From Candidatus Methylobacter titanis (GTDB lineage Bacteria > Pseudomonadota > Gammaproteobacteria > Methylococcales > Methylomonadaceae): DNA of 64,000 nt. Under the pieces are notes generated by a model. It did not search any database. It was not told the origin of the DNA and saw nothing but the letters and a program-made list of their open reading frames with translations. This document shows, in pieces, positions 45,451 through 54,019 of the stretch. The stretch is from assembly GCA_029946125.1 (NCBI GenBank), contig JAQSDX010000001.1, positions 1 through 64,000 of the forward strand. The letters run 5' to 3'. A program made the translations under genes and the position numbers. Every line of letters begins with the position of its first letter. Within the stretch, counting starts at the first letter, position 1.

Positions 45451-46470
45451 ATGAAAAACATACTGGTTGTATTTACCGGCGGAACTATCGGTTCTGTTGC
45501 CACTGACGGCACCATCAATACAGCAGACAGCGCATCATTCAAATTGATTCAGCTGTTTCAACAGCATGACGAAAATTACCGGAAAATCCATTTCGACACT
45601 ATCCAGCCCCTGCAGATTTTAAGCGAGAACCTTGCGCCCCGCGCCTGGACATCCATCATTACCGCCATAGAAGCCGCCCGACCCGAGCAATACGACGGCA
45701 TCATCATGACTCACGGCACCGATACCCTGGCTTATACGGCTTGCGCGTTGAACTTTTATTTTCATGCCACCCAGATTCCGATGCTGCTGGTTGCCAGCGA
45801 TTATCCGCTGGATCATCCCAAAGCCAACGGAGTTGAAAACTTTATCTGTGCTGTTGAATTTATCCTGCAAATAAACCGCCCCGGCGTTTTTGTTCCCTAT
45901 CGCAACCCACAGCAAACGACCCAAGTGCATCAAGGCACTCGCCTGACCTGTTCCTTACAGTTAAGCGGCGATTTTTTCAGCGTTCAGGCTAAGAGTTACC
46001 TGCATTTTGAAAACCGGCAGTTTTCATTATTGAATCCGCCAGCAAAAAAATCGCTGCCCCATAATACGCCGTTAAAAGCCGATTTTTCCGAGCGCATCTT
46101 GATGATAAAACCCTATCCCGGGCTGGATTATGCCAGATTTAACCTGGAAAATGTCGATGCCGTTTTGCATGATTTATATCACTCCGGCACCGCCTGCGCA
46201 TCCTTGCAATGGGGCGAAAACTATTCGTTAGTCGCATTTATCGAACGCTGCAAACAACAAGGCATCAGCGTTTATCTGTCTCCGGCGATTAAATCAGCGG
46301 ACGCTTACCAAAGCACCCGGGCGTTAATCGAACAAGGCGCTGAAATCATCTGGAATATGTCGATTGAAGCCGCTTATGTAAAACTGCTGCTGGCTTACGG
46401 CAATTTTAATGATAAGCAGGAAATCATGGCTTTTATGATCGAAGATATTGCCGGTGAACACCTCTGCTAA
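45451..46470 (+). CDS. ansA: type I L-asparaginase
   Basis: Hydrolyses L-asparagine to aspartate and ammonia. The 339 residues carry both catalytic threonine motifs: VFTGGTIGSVATDGTI at the N-terminus (T12 region) and IIMTHGTDTLAYTA near 87-100. No signal peptide is present, so it is the cytoplasmic type I form. The gene is preceded by a strong terminator and may be controlled by read-through. It converges on ppa with only 12 bases between stops. Confidence 0.92.
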   Translation: MKNILVVFTGGTIGSVATDGTINTADSASFKLIQLFQQHDENYRKIHFDTIQPLQILSENLAPRAWTSIITAIEAARPEQYDGIIMTHGTDTLAYTACALNFYFHATQIPMLLVASDYPLDHPKANGVENFICAVEFILQINRPGVFVPYRNPQQTTQVHQGTRLTCSLQLSGDFFSVQAKSYLHFENRQFSLLNPPAKKSLPHNTPLKADFSERILMIKPYPGLDYARFNLENVDAVLHDLYHSGTACASLQWGENYSLVAFIERCKQQGISVYLSPAIKSADAYQSTRALIEQGAEIIWNMSIEAAYVKLLLAYGNFNDKQEIMAFMIEDIAGEHLC

Positions 46471-46482
46471 AACAGTAATAGC

Positions 46483-47097
46483 TCACTCAGCAATAAAATG
46501 GTGCTGATAATCTTCCATGGCTCGCCTGATCACTTCATGGGCTTCTTCCCGTCCGTAAACATTGGTTATTTCGCAGGAGCTCTTTTCGCTAGGTAGCTGC
46601 TTATAGGTCAGAAAATAATGTTTCAACCGGTTGATATAAGACTCCGGACAGTCTGATACGTCATTCCATTGCCGATAAAACTCGTCACCTTTCATGACCG
46701 CAATAATCTTGTCGTCGGCTTCGCCGCCATCCAGTAAGCGAAAGCCGCCGATGGGTATCGCCTGTAAAAGAATGTCGCCATGCGTCACACTGCGCTCGCT
46801 CAAAACGCAAATATCCAGGGGATCGCCATCGCCCTTGGCAACCGTTTTTCCGGATTTTATTGCGGCATATTCGGCAACCCTGTCGGCGCAATAGGTTTGC
46901 GGAATAAACCCGTACAAGGTAGGCACGGTATTGGAAAACTTTTGCGGTCGGTCGATTTTAAGATAGCCGGTTTCTTTGTCGACTTCGTATTTAACGGTAT
47001 CCGACGGGACGATTTCGATGAAGGCCGTGACGATGTCCGGCGCATGGTCGCCCGGATTGATGCCATGCCAGGGGTGCGCTTTGTATTGTATATTCAT
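46483..47097 (-). CDS. ppa: inorganic pyrophosphatase
   Basis: Hydrolyses pyrophosphate to phosphate, pulling forward DNA, RNA and protein synthesis. The 204-residue family I enzyme shows VKYEVDKETGYLKIDR, YGFIPQTY and the metal-binding DGDPLDICVL (about 91-100), with the later DDKIIAV. It is slightly longer than the 175-residue Escherichia coli enzyme because of N- and C-terminal additions. It lies 127 bases downstream of thyA on the same strand. Confidence 0.95.
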   Translation of the reverse strand: MNIQYKAHPWHGINPGDHAPDIVTAFIEIVPSDTVKYEVDKETGYLKIDRPQKFSNTVPTLYGFIPQTYCADRVAEYAAIKSGKTVAKGDGDPLDICVLSERSVTHGDILLQAIPIGGFRLLDGGEADDKIIAVMKGDEFYRQWNDVSDCPESYINRLKHYFLTYKQLPSEKSSCEITNVYGREEAHEVIRRAMEDYQHHFIAE

Positions 47098-47224
47098 AGG
47101 TGATAGTTAATTTTCCTTAAAAATAGCCGGTTAAAAAATGGAATATAGATACTGCAGATTAAACCGCTAAAAAAGACGAAAGGCAAAAGGCGAAAAAACC
47201 TTGCACCTATCAATCCGTGCCTCA

Positions 47225-48058
47225 TTAAACAGAAATCGGCGCCTTGATAGGGTCGTGCGTCTGGTAATCGACTATTTCAAAATCGTCATAGTGATAATCG
47301 AATATCGATTCCGGCCTGCGTTTTATGGTTAATGTCGGCAATGCGTAAGGCTTGCGGGTCAATTGCAAGTTAGCCTGCTGCTGATGATTCAGGTAAAGGT
47401 GCACGTCGCCACCCGTCCAGACAAAATCGCCCACGGCCAAATCGCACTGCTGAGCGATCATATGCGTCAATAAGGCATAACTCGCTATATTGAACGGCAA
47501 ACCCAAAAACGTGTCGCAGCTGCGCTGATAGAGCTGACAAGACAACTTGCCATCGGCCACATAGAACTGAAAAAACGCATGACAGGGAGATAAAGCCATT
47601 TTTCCTAGCGCCACATTCTGCTGCGGGCTGATGCTTTCATCCGGCAAATCCGCGACATTCCAGGCGGAAACGATAATCCGGCGGCTGTTGGGCGTTGTTT
47701 TAAGCTGTTCGATCACTTGCTGAATCTGGTCGATATGCCGACCGTCGGCTGTCGGCCATGAGCGCCATTGATGGCCGTACACAGGGCCTAAATCGCCGTT
47801 TTGATCCGCCCATTCATTCCAGATGTTGACATTATGCTGCTGCAAAAAATTCAGGTTAGTCTCGCCTTTTAAAAACCAAAGCAATTCATAAATAATTGAT
47901 TTTAAATGTATTTTTTTTGTTGTCACCAATGGAAAACCTTCCGCCAACGGAAAGCGCATCTGATGACCGAAAATAGACAGCGTGCCGCTACCGGTTCTGT
48001 CGCCTTTCAGGCTGCCTTCGGTGATAATTTTATCGAGTAATTCTAAATATGGCTTCAT
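47225..48058 (-). CDS. thyA: thymidylate synthase
   Basis: Makes dTMP from dUMP using methylene-tetrahydrofolate, which becomes dihydrofolate for FolA. The 277 residues begin with the dUMP-binding loop [12 protein letters not shown]. They contain C159 in [13 protein letters not shown], the nucleophile, then [20 protein letters not shown]. Length is typical of the long-insert ThyA form. No folA lies next to it, unlike the thyA-folA order of many bacteria. Confidence 0.97.
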   Translation of the reverse strand: MKPYLELLDKIITEGSLKGDRTGSGTLSIFGHQMRFPLAEGFPLVTTKKIHLKSIIYELLWFLKGETNLNFLQQHNVNIWNEWADQNGDLGPVYGHQWRSWPTADGRHIDQIQQVIEQLKTTPNSRRIIVSAWNVADLPDESISPQQNVALGKMALSPCHAFFQFYVADGKLSCQLYQRSCDTFLGLPFNIASYALLTHMIAQQCDLAVGDFVWTGGDVHLYLNHQQQANLQLTRKPYALPTLTIKRRPESIFDYHYDDFEIVDYQTHDPIKAPISV

Positions 48059-48180
48059 GCGTTATTTGACTATCGGTTTTTTTTAACAAAATTGATGGAC
48101 ATTTTGAAACTATGGCGTACGGGAGTGCAGGGTTTGTCTACGCCAGCAAGCAACATGATAACGACATAGCCTTTTAATTG

Positions 48181-49920
48181 TTAGTAACTCATTTCATTCA
48201 GAAGTTTGATGAAGTTCCGCTTAAGTTTAAAGCGGACGCGCAACTCGGCCAAATAATCGCCGAACTCACGATTGCGCTTTTGGGCATTCATTATTTCCCC
48301 AACCTTACGAATCAGCTTTGCCGCATCGGCATAAGCCACATTGTTGGTTTGATCGACAATGGACGGGATTATTCGCTTATAAAGGATGAGAGCATCATTC
48401 GGACGCGTCGATTCCAATTTACCGGCCAACGCTATCATCAGTCCCTGATTGCAATTGCCTGCATGTAGTGCCGTCCAGGCGGCATCGAGATCATTCTCCC
48501 ACAAAGCGATTTCTGCCCGCAGGGAATAATCGGGTATTGAGGGTTTCGGTTTCCAGCGGGTTGTAAAAGCGGCTTGATCGGCAATGACTTCAGCAACCCG
48601 CGCCAAAGCGCGCTGACGCTGTTCGGGCCAAACGCCAAGTTGCCCGGCAACGCTATGCAGTTTTTTATATTGTTCCAGCGACGTCCGTTCCTCGAACTGC
48701 ACCCAAGTCAATTGCAAGGCTTCATCGTTGCGCTGGCGTTGCAGATAGGCCGCCACCAGAAAGTCCCGCAGCCGGTTGTCCTTCGCGTTGGGAAAAGCTT
48801 GCAGCCCGCGTTCAGCCCAATCCAACGCCTTGTCGTCCTGCCCGGCCTTGGCCCATATCTCGGCAATTGTCAGATACTGGTAAGACGACGACAAATCGCG
48901 CGACTTGATCGCTACCAGTTCTTCCACATCGCCGCTCTCCCGAGCCAGCGATTCCATGAGGTATGTGAGCCGGGAGCGACGCGAGTCATAAGCGTCGTTG
49001 CTATGCCGTGGCTTGATCTTGGCCCACTCGGCTTCGGCCAACTCCCGATAACGCTGAACACCTTCCTCGCCAAGCGCATCTCGATAAGTCGAAGCATCGA
49101 AACTGCAAATTTCGAAAGACGGTTTCATTTCCAAGTGAAACAGACGTTCTGCGAGTGCTTGCGGCTCAGGCTTTGCCAACTCGCAGGCACGAAGATGCAA
49201 ATCGCCGAGTGTTGCCACGATATCCCCAACCTCACCGTTTGAATCATCGATCTGTTCCAGAGAGTCTTCCAAGCGTTTGATGGCGTATTCGGCCAGCTCG
49301 ATCAACAGCTCGGCGCTGTCCGGCGCAAGCAATTCTTCCAGCGATTCCACGACTTGATCGAGCTTAGACGCAAAGTCGCCGGATTCCCGCCAGTCGATAA
49401 AGCCGTGGATGCGTGTTGCCTGATCTATCGCCTTACGGAAGACATTGACTACGTCAGTTCCCACTACGGCGCGCTCAGCCTTGAACAATAAGGATTGATA
49501 TAAGCGATCATCGCGCTCGGCGGTGTCCAATAACAACTCAACCAATACTTCCGGCGTTTGTGTGTTCAAATAATCCCGAATATCGCGCCACGGATCGCGG
49601 CGTTGTTCTTTAGCGGAGACAGCACCGCCGGATTCTTTCCGCCCGGAAAGCCAAGCTAAGCCCAGCGCCACGCAATGCTTGCAGAAATAACCTTCCGCCG
49701 CACGCGGACAAGTGCAGTCGTAGCCGAGACTGCCATCATCGTCCCACAACTCGACCCGATAGGTTTCCGTGCCTTCAACGCGGGCGCTGATTTTGTCGCC
49801 GGTATCGCGAAGCGGTCCCACCGAGCCAATGGAAAAATAGGCTTCGCCGCGTTGAAAAGCGCCGACACCGGCCAAGTTTTCGAGATTTTTCTCAGTAATT
49901 AGTTTATCAAGCATGGTCAA
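48181..49920 (-). CDS. SWIM zinc-finger protein with helical repeats
   Basis: A 579-residue protein with an N-terminal SWIM zinc finger, C69-x-C71-x8-C80-x-H82 (YDCTCPRAAEGYFCKHC). The long helical, TPR-like part that follows shows repeat units such as AGQDDKALDWAERGLQAFPN and LWENDLDAAWTALHAGN. SWIM fingers bind DNA or protein. It lies 79 bases downstream of hsdM on the same strand and may be co-transcribed with the restriction-modification genes; a defence link is possible but unproven. Confidence 0.87.
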   Translation of the reverse strand: MTMLDKLITEKNLENLAGVGAFQRGEAYFSIGSVGPLRDTGDKISARVEGTETYRVELWDDDGSLGYDCTCPRAAEGYFCKHCVALGLAWLSGRKESGGAVSAKEQRRDPWRDIRDYLNTQTPEVLVELLLDTAERDDRLYQSLLFKAERAVVGTDVVNVFRKAIDQATRIHGFIDWRESGDFASKLDQVVESLEELLAPDSAELLIELAEYAIKRLEDSLEQIDDSNGEVGDIVATLGDLHLRACELAKPEPQALAERLFHLEMKPSFEICSFDASTYRDALGEEGVQRYRELAEAEWAKIKPRHSNDAYDSRRSRLTYLMESLARESGDVEELVAIKSRDLSSSYQYLTIAEIWAKAGQDDKALDWAERGLQAFPNAKDNRLRDFLVAAYLQRQRNDEALQLTWVQFEERTSLEQYKKLHSVAGQLGVWPEQRQRALARVAEVIADQAAFTTRWKPKPSIPDYSLRAEIALWENDLDAAWTALHAGNCNQGLMIALAGKLESTRPNDALILYKRIIPSIVDQTNNVAYADAAKLIRKVGEIMNAQKRNREFGDYLAELRVRFKLKRNFIKLLNEMSY

Positions 49921-49999
49921 TTCTCAAATTGTTATTCCGGGTGCCGATTAGCAAGCTAACCAAAAAACCATCTGCGTTATATTTTAAATTTATACGACA

Positions 50000-51940
50000 T
50001 TACTCCTCCACCAACAAACCCCGCAAATTATTCATCGCCATCGCCGCAATTTGCCCTTGCAGATTGATATTGTCGATAATCTCCAACACGGTGCGGGTAT
50101 CAACAATCGCCTTCACATTGGGATTAACGGCTTTCAAATCATAAACCGCCGCATCAATATCAGTCGCCTTGGTTTGCGCTTCGCGAACGGCTTTTTCCTT
50201 GGCTTTAATCGCCTCTTCGATAGCCGATATTTTTTCCTTGTCGGCTTTATCCTTTTTCAGTGCTTTCAGATTTTCTTTCAGCGGCAACAATGCTTCGGTG
50301 AGATTTTTAACCTCTTCCAGAAACGGCAGCATATCCGCTTGAGCCTTTGCACGGCGGGCGGTAAAGTCTACCGTCCAGGAAAAATCGCTGTCCGCTTCGG
50401 ACGTCCCGTGTTTGCCAAGCAACCTTGCTATCGAAGGAAAGGGCTTACCCTGATTATCCTCCTGTTCCAACCAGTCGGCGGTTAATGGCCTCGGCAAATC
50501 GGCATCATCTAAAATGCCGCCTTGCTTATCAAAGCCGAAATACGCCAACGTCGTCGGTGTTTTCTTGCCGACTTTGATTTGCGACAAATCGTAATACCAG
50601 ATACGTTCGGTTTTTTTGCCCTTGGTAAAAAACAGCAGATTGGTTTTAACGCCGGCCCCAGCCGTTGAAAAAACACCACCGGGTAAACTGACGATACACC
50701 ACAAATCACATTCATCGACCAACTTGCGTTTAGTCTCAACAAAAGCGCTCTCATTGGTGCGGAACAACAAACCTTCATCCAGCACAATGCCGCAACGTCC
50801 GCCAGCTTTACCATCCATCGGCATTTTCAGGTCGGCCAAAATATGTTGCAGAAACAAAACCTGGGTCGAGCTGGTTTCAAAACTGTAATTCTTTTGCGCA
50901 TCCGTGCCTTCCTTGCCGCCAAATGGAGGATTGGTCAGAATCACATCGAAAGTAAGCGGGGCTTGCTCAAACAATCCGGCATAGGTAGGCCGGTTTGTCA
51001 GCGTGTTGCCATGCCATAAATTCGGTTGGTCTATGCCGTGCAGAATCAAATTGGCTAAGGCGATAGGAAAAACCAGGTTCTCTTTTTCCCTGCCGAAAAA
51101 GGTATCGTGTTTGAGCGTATCCAATACCGTACTGGCGGGCGCATTACCCAGGTTCCGGTTGATATGTTCGAACGCCACCGCCAAAAACCCGCCGGTGCCG
51201 CAACAAGGATCGTAAACCGTCTCCCCGGCTTGCGGATCGAGAATATGCACCATGCCCCGAATCACTTCACGCGGCGTAAAAAACTGGCCGCCGTCGGAGT
51301 TTTTCTCGCCCATTTTCAGCAGCAAATCTTCATAGACTTGCGACAGCGTAAAAAAGTGAGTGTCGTCGATATGATCTATATGGATTTCATGCACCTTGTC
51401 GAGAATATCGCGCAGATTGGTTTCGCTATCGACCCGCACTTTTTCCACCGCCGTCATAATCCGGCCGATCACCCGCTGTTTGCGGCTGGCATTACTATTG
51501 GGCAACTGAGTGTCAGGATCGGCATCCAGACTGTGCAAATGCGGCAGCAGTTCGTTGTTGATAAACTCGAACAGCTTGCCGTCGCCCGCCGCGTAAAGTT
51601 GCTTGCGCTTCCAGCCGACAGCTTGTTCTTCCGTGTCCTCTTTATCGGCAAACGGCGCGGCCCAATCCTGCCAACGGTACGGCGCAGTCAAGGCCGGGGC
51701 ATAATCGTTACCCAAAGCCTCGGCTTCTTCGCGCGCCTTTTGCTCTTGAGCATCCAGAATGCGCAAAAACAGAATCCAGGTTAATTCCGGCACATACTGC
51801 AACGCGCTGGCGCAATTGGAACGGCGCATCACATCGCAAATGGCTTTAACGAAAGAAGATAAGGATTGGGTGGAGGCTATCGCTTTAGGCGTTTTGGTTT
51901 TTTTTGCGGTTTCGATCGTTTTATCTGGTTTACTGTTCAT
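50000..51940 (-). CDS. hsdM: type I restriction-modification DNA methyltransferase subunit
   Basis: Modification subunit that, with HsdS, adds a methyl group to N6 of adenine. The 646-residue protein has the N-terminal helical domain, motif I DPCCGTGGFLAVAFEH and the catalytic motif IV NPPFGG. A C-terminal coiled-coil region rich in Lys and Glu (about 530-610) follows. All essential motifs are present, so methylation can be active. It is the last gene of the hsd operon, 2 bases after dinD. Confidence 0.96.
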   Translation of the reverse strand: MNSKPDKTIETAKKTKTPKAIASTQSLSSFVKAICDVMRRSNCASALQYVPELTWILFLRILDAQEQKAREEAEALGNDYAPALTAPYRWQDWAAPFADKEDTEEQAVGWKRKQLYAAGDGKLFEFINNELLPHLHSLDADPDTQLPNSNASRKQRVIGRIMTAVEKVRVDSETNLRDILDKVHEIHIDHIDDTHFFTLSQVYEDLLLKMGEKNSDGGQFFTPREVIRGMVHILDPQAGETVYDPCCGTGGFLAVAFEHINRNLGNAPASTVLDTLKHDTFFGREKENLVFPIALANLILHGIDQPNLWHGNTLTNRPTYAGLFEQAPLTFDVILTNPPFGGKEGTDAQKNYSFETSSTQVLFLQHILADLKMPMDGKAGGRCGIVLDEGLLFRTNESAFVETKRKLVDECDLWCIVSLPGGVFSTAGAGVKTNLLFFTKGKKTERIWYYDLSQIKVGKKTPTTLAYFGFDKQGGILDDADLPRPLTADWLEQEDNQGKPFPSIARLLGKHGTSEADSDFSWTVDFTARRAKAQADMLPFLEEVKNLTEALLPLKENLKALKKDKADKEKISAIEEAIKAKEKAVREAQTKATDIDAAVYDLKAVNPNVKAIVDTRTVLEIIDNINLQGQIAAMAMNNLRGLLVEE

Positions 51941-51942
51941 GA

Positions 51943-52791
51943 TTATTTGTTGTTTTTCTCAAGCTTTTTCTTTGCAGTCTCGATTTGTTTAATGCTGATG
52001 TCGGGTGTCGGCAATGCTTCAGGCATGGTGCCGCCCAAATCGTCAATGGTCTGTCTCACTTTTCTGCCCACTTCAAGATGCGTTTGATTAGCCTGCTTCT
52101 TGCCACGCACTTGATCGCGTTTGAGCTTTTCTTCGGTCTGTGTGGCACGGAACAGGTTTGCCGCCAATTCGGTGCTGCCCATATGGTCGAGAATTTTTTG
52201 GCTTTTTTTCAAACCCTTTTTAGCGTGAATATCTTTCGCCCCGAGCCCGCCATACAAGCCCTTATAGCCATGATCCTGAAAAATGGCATAATCAAGCGAA
52301 GTTTCCACGCCCGCATCTTTTGCGGCCGCTGCTAAATGCTTGTTATGTGTAGCCAGCTCATTGCGGATAGCCAAGCGTTTATCATCTTCGGAAAGCCGGG
52401 CAAAGTTTTCATTATCCGCCAGCTCTTGACGACGGGTCTGCATCGCAAAATAAGTTTGACCATTAGCGATGACCGGCTTGGCTGGATCGCCGTTCTGCAC
52501 AACCAGATAGCAGGCGTAGCGGGATAATCGCACATCGGGCACCTCACGCTTTGCACCTGAACCGATTTCGACCATTGTGAGGACATCCTCAATATGGTCG
52601 GAAACTTTTTGGCCACTGTTTCGGCAAGCTTCCTTGGCACGTTCCAGCACCGGCAGAAAATGGCGGTACTGTGAATACTCTAAAAAAACAGCGAGTTGGC
52701 GGGCGTTCCAATACTCGTTGCCCTCTTCATCTAGCTGACGAATGCTGTCGAAAGTGGCGTGATGCTGTTCGGAAATGCGTTTGTTGGTCAT
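51943..52791 (-). CDS. dinD: DinD-like DNA-damage-inducible protein inside the hsd operon
   Basis: A 282-residue protein of the DinD type with an N-terminal BRO-N-like segment (YWNARQLAVFLEYSQYRHFLPVLERAKEACRNSG region). Then come RLSRYACYLVVQNGDPAKPVI and the C-terminal helical part rich in Lys. In Escherichia coli DinD is SOS-induced and curbs RecA filaments. The start at 52791 is chosen for the AGGAG 8 bases ahead; the frame stays open 27 codons further. It is inserted between hsdS and hsdM, in the same direction and with gaps of 22 and 2 bases. Confidence 0.92.
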   Translation of the reverse strand: MTNKRISEQHHATFDSIRQLDEEGNEYWNARQLAVFLEYSQYRHFLPVLERAKEACRNSGQKVSDHIEDVLTMVEIGSGAKREVPDVRLSRYACYLVVQNGDPAKPVIANGQTYFAMQTRRQELADNENFARLSEDDKRLAIRNELATHNKHLAAAAKDAGVETSLDYAIFQDHGYKGLYGGLGAKDIHAKKGLKKSQKILDHMGSTELAANLFRATQTEEKLKRDQVRGKKQANQTHLEVGRKVRQTIDDLGGTMPEALPTPDISIKQIETAKKKLEKNNK

Positions 52792-52813
52792 GACTGTACT
52801 CCTTTGCAATTTT

Positions 52814-54019
52814 TCATTGTGCAGATAGAGGATCGAAAGCGTGAGCAAGCAAACGGCTAGATAGGAGCTCAATGTCTTTTTGGGCTTCTTTTGCGGCTAT
52901 TTTTGCAATTTCTATTTCTCTAAAGATTTCCAAAGCCGTAGCAGCAATTTTTTTTTGTTCCTCAACATCAGGCAGTGGGATTTCAACGCCCTCTACTTGC
53001 GATGGTGAAATATGAGGAACACCTAAACTTTGCTCATGTCCTGAAATAGCATCTTTAAAAAAAGACGTATTGAGGAAAAAATAAAGATAGCTTGGATCAA
53101 GTCTGTTTTTATCAATTAAAAATCTTCCCACACGTTGAACAAGCAAAGCAGGAATATCTTTTTCTGAAATACAGGCAACTTTAATGCCTGTGGAAATAAT
53201 CGGTCTATCCAGGCTCAAAATCACATCGCCTTCATGAATCACATAATTTGGATAATGAGCGAATGATTCGCTGGGCAAATAAGCCGTATCATCCCAATAA
53301 ATTTTATTTGGAAGAATATTAGTATTGCGAAGAAGCTTTATGCCTTGCGTTATAAAGTCCTTACTTTTGAAAGCATAGCCAGATTGGATTTTTGCAACAT
53401 CGCCAAGCTTATTTTTAATTGAGTAGCTGTATAGCTTATCCAATGCTGTTGCCGCTAAAAGTTTAATATCTGCTTGCTGCGCGGCTAAAGCCTTACGGGC
53501 GGTTTCCACTTCAGCTAGTTGGGCTTTGAGTTTGGCGGCGATTAGGCGTTGAGTTTCAACAGAGGACGGCACTGGTATTGCTAAATTCTCTAGAAAATCA
53601 GTCGGAACACGCTGCTGACCAACTGCGCCATTAAACGTTTTGATTGCAGCATTAAGGGTTTCTTGTCGGCGAAGATAATAATGCACCCATTCAGGAATAA
53701 TATCTTCTGAGCATCTAATAACATGAAATTCTGTTGAACCAAAGCCAATACCGTCAATTAAATCGGTAGCAATTGCATGTTTACCATTTTGCATACATGG
53801 CGTGATTTTCGCGAATATCACATCATTTTCTTCAAAATAAGTGTATCCCTTTTTTATCTCTGCATAAGGCCGATTCAATGCCCCAATTACAATTCCATTT
53901 ATACCATCTACGCCTTCCATAGGAACAAAAGAAGTTTTTGTATTGTCTTCTCTTATGATTTTATTTCTACTCGGATTTATTTGTGCAACAGTAGAAAGTC
54001 TTTTTATTGGCCAGCTCAT
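52814..54019 (-). CDS. hsdS: type I restriction-modification specificity subunit
   Basis: Recognises the DNA target of the type I complex. The 401 residues form two target-recognition domains (about 1-150 and 205-360). Each is followed by a conserved helix: IPVPSSVETQRLIAAKLKAQLAEVE near 148-172, and IPLPDVEEQKKIAATALEIF near 348-368. Base use is visibly more AT-rich than in hsdM and hsdR, as is common for exchangeable hsdS genes. It overlaps the end of hsdR by 4 bases. Confidence 0.93.
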   Translation of the reverse strand: MSWPIKRLSTVAQINPSRNKIIREDNTKTSFVPMEGVDGINGIVIGALNRPYAEIKKGYTYFEENDVIFAKITPCMQNGKHAIATDLIDGIGFGSTEFHVIRCSEDIIPEWVHYYLRRQETLNAAIKTFNGAVGQQRVPTDFLENLAIPVPSSVETQRLIAAKLKAQLAEVETARKALAAQQADIKLLAATALDKLYSYSIKNKLGDVAKIQSGYAFKSKDFITQGIKLLRNTNILPNKIYWDDTAYLPSESFAHYPNYVIHEGDVILSLDRPIISTGIKVACISEKDIPALLVQRVGRFLIDKNRLDPSYLYFFLNTSFFKDAISGHEQSLGVPHISPSQVEGVEIPLPDVEEQKKIAATALEIFREIEIAKIAAKEAQKDIELLSSRLLAHAFDPLSAQ

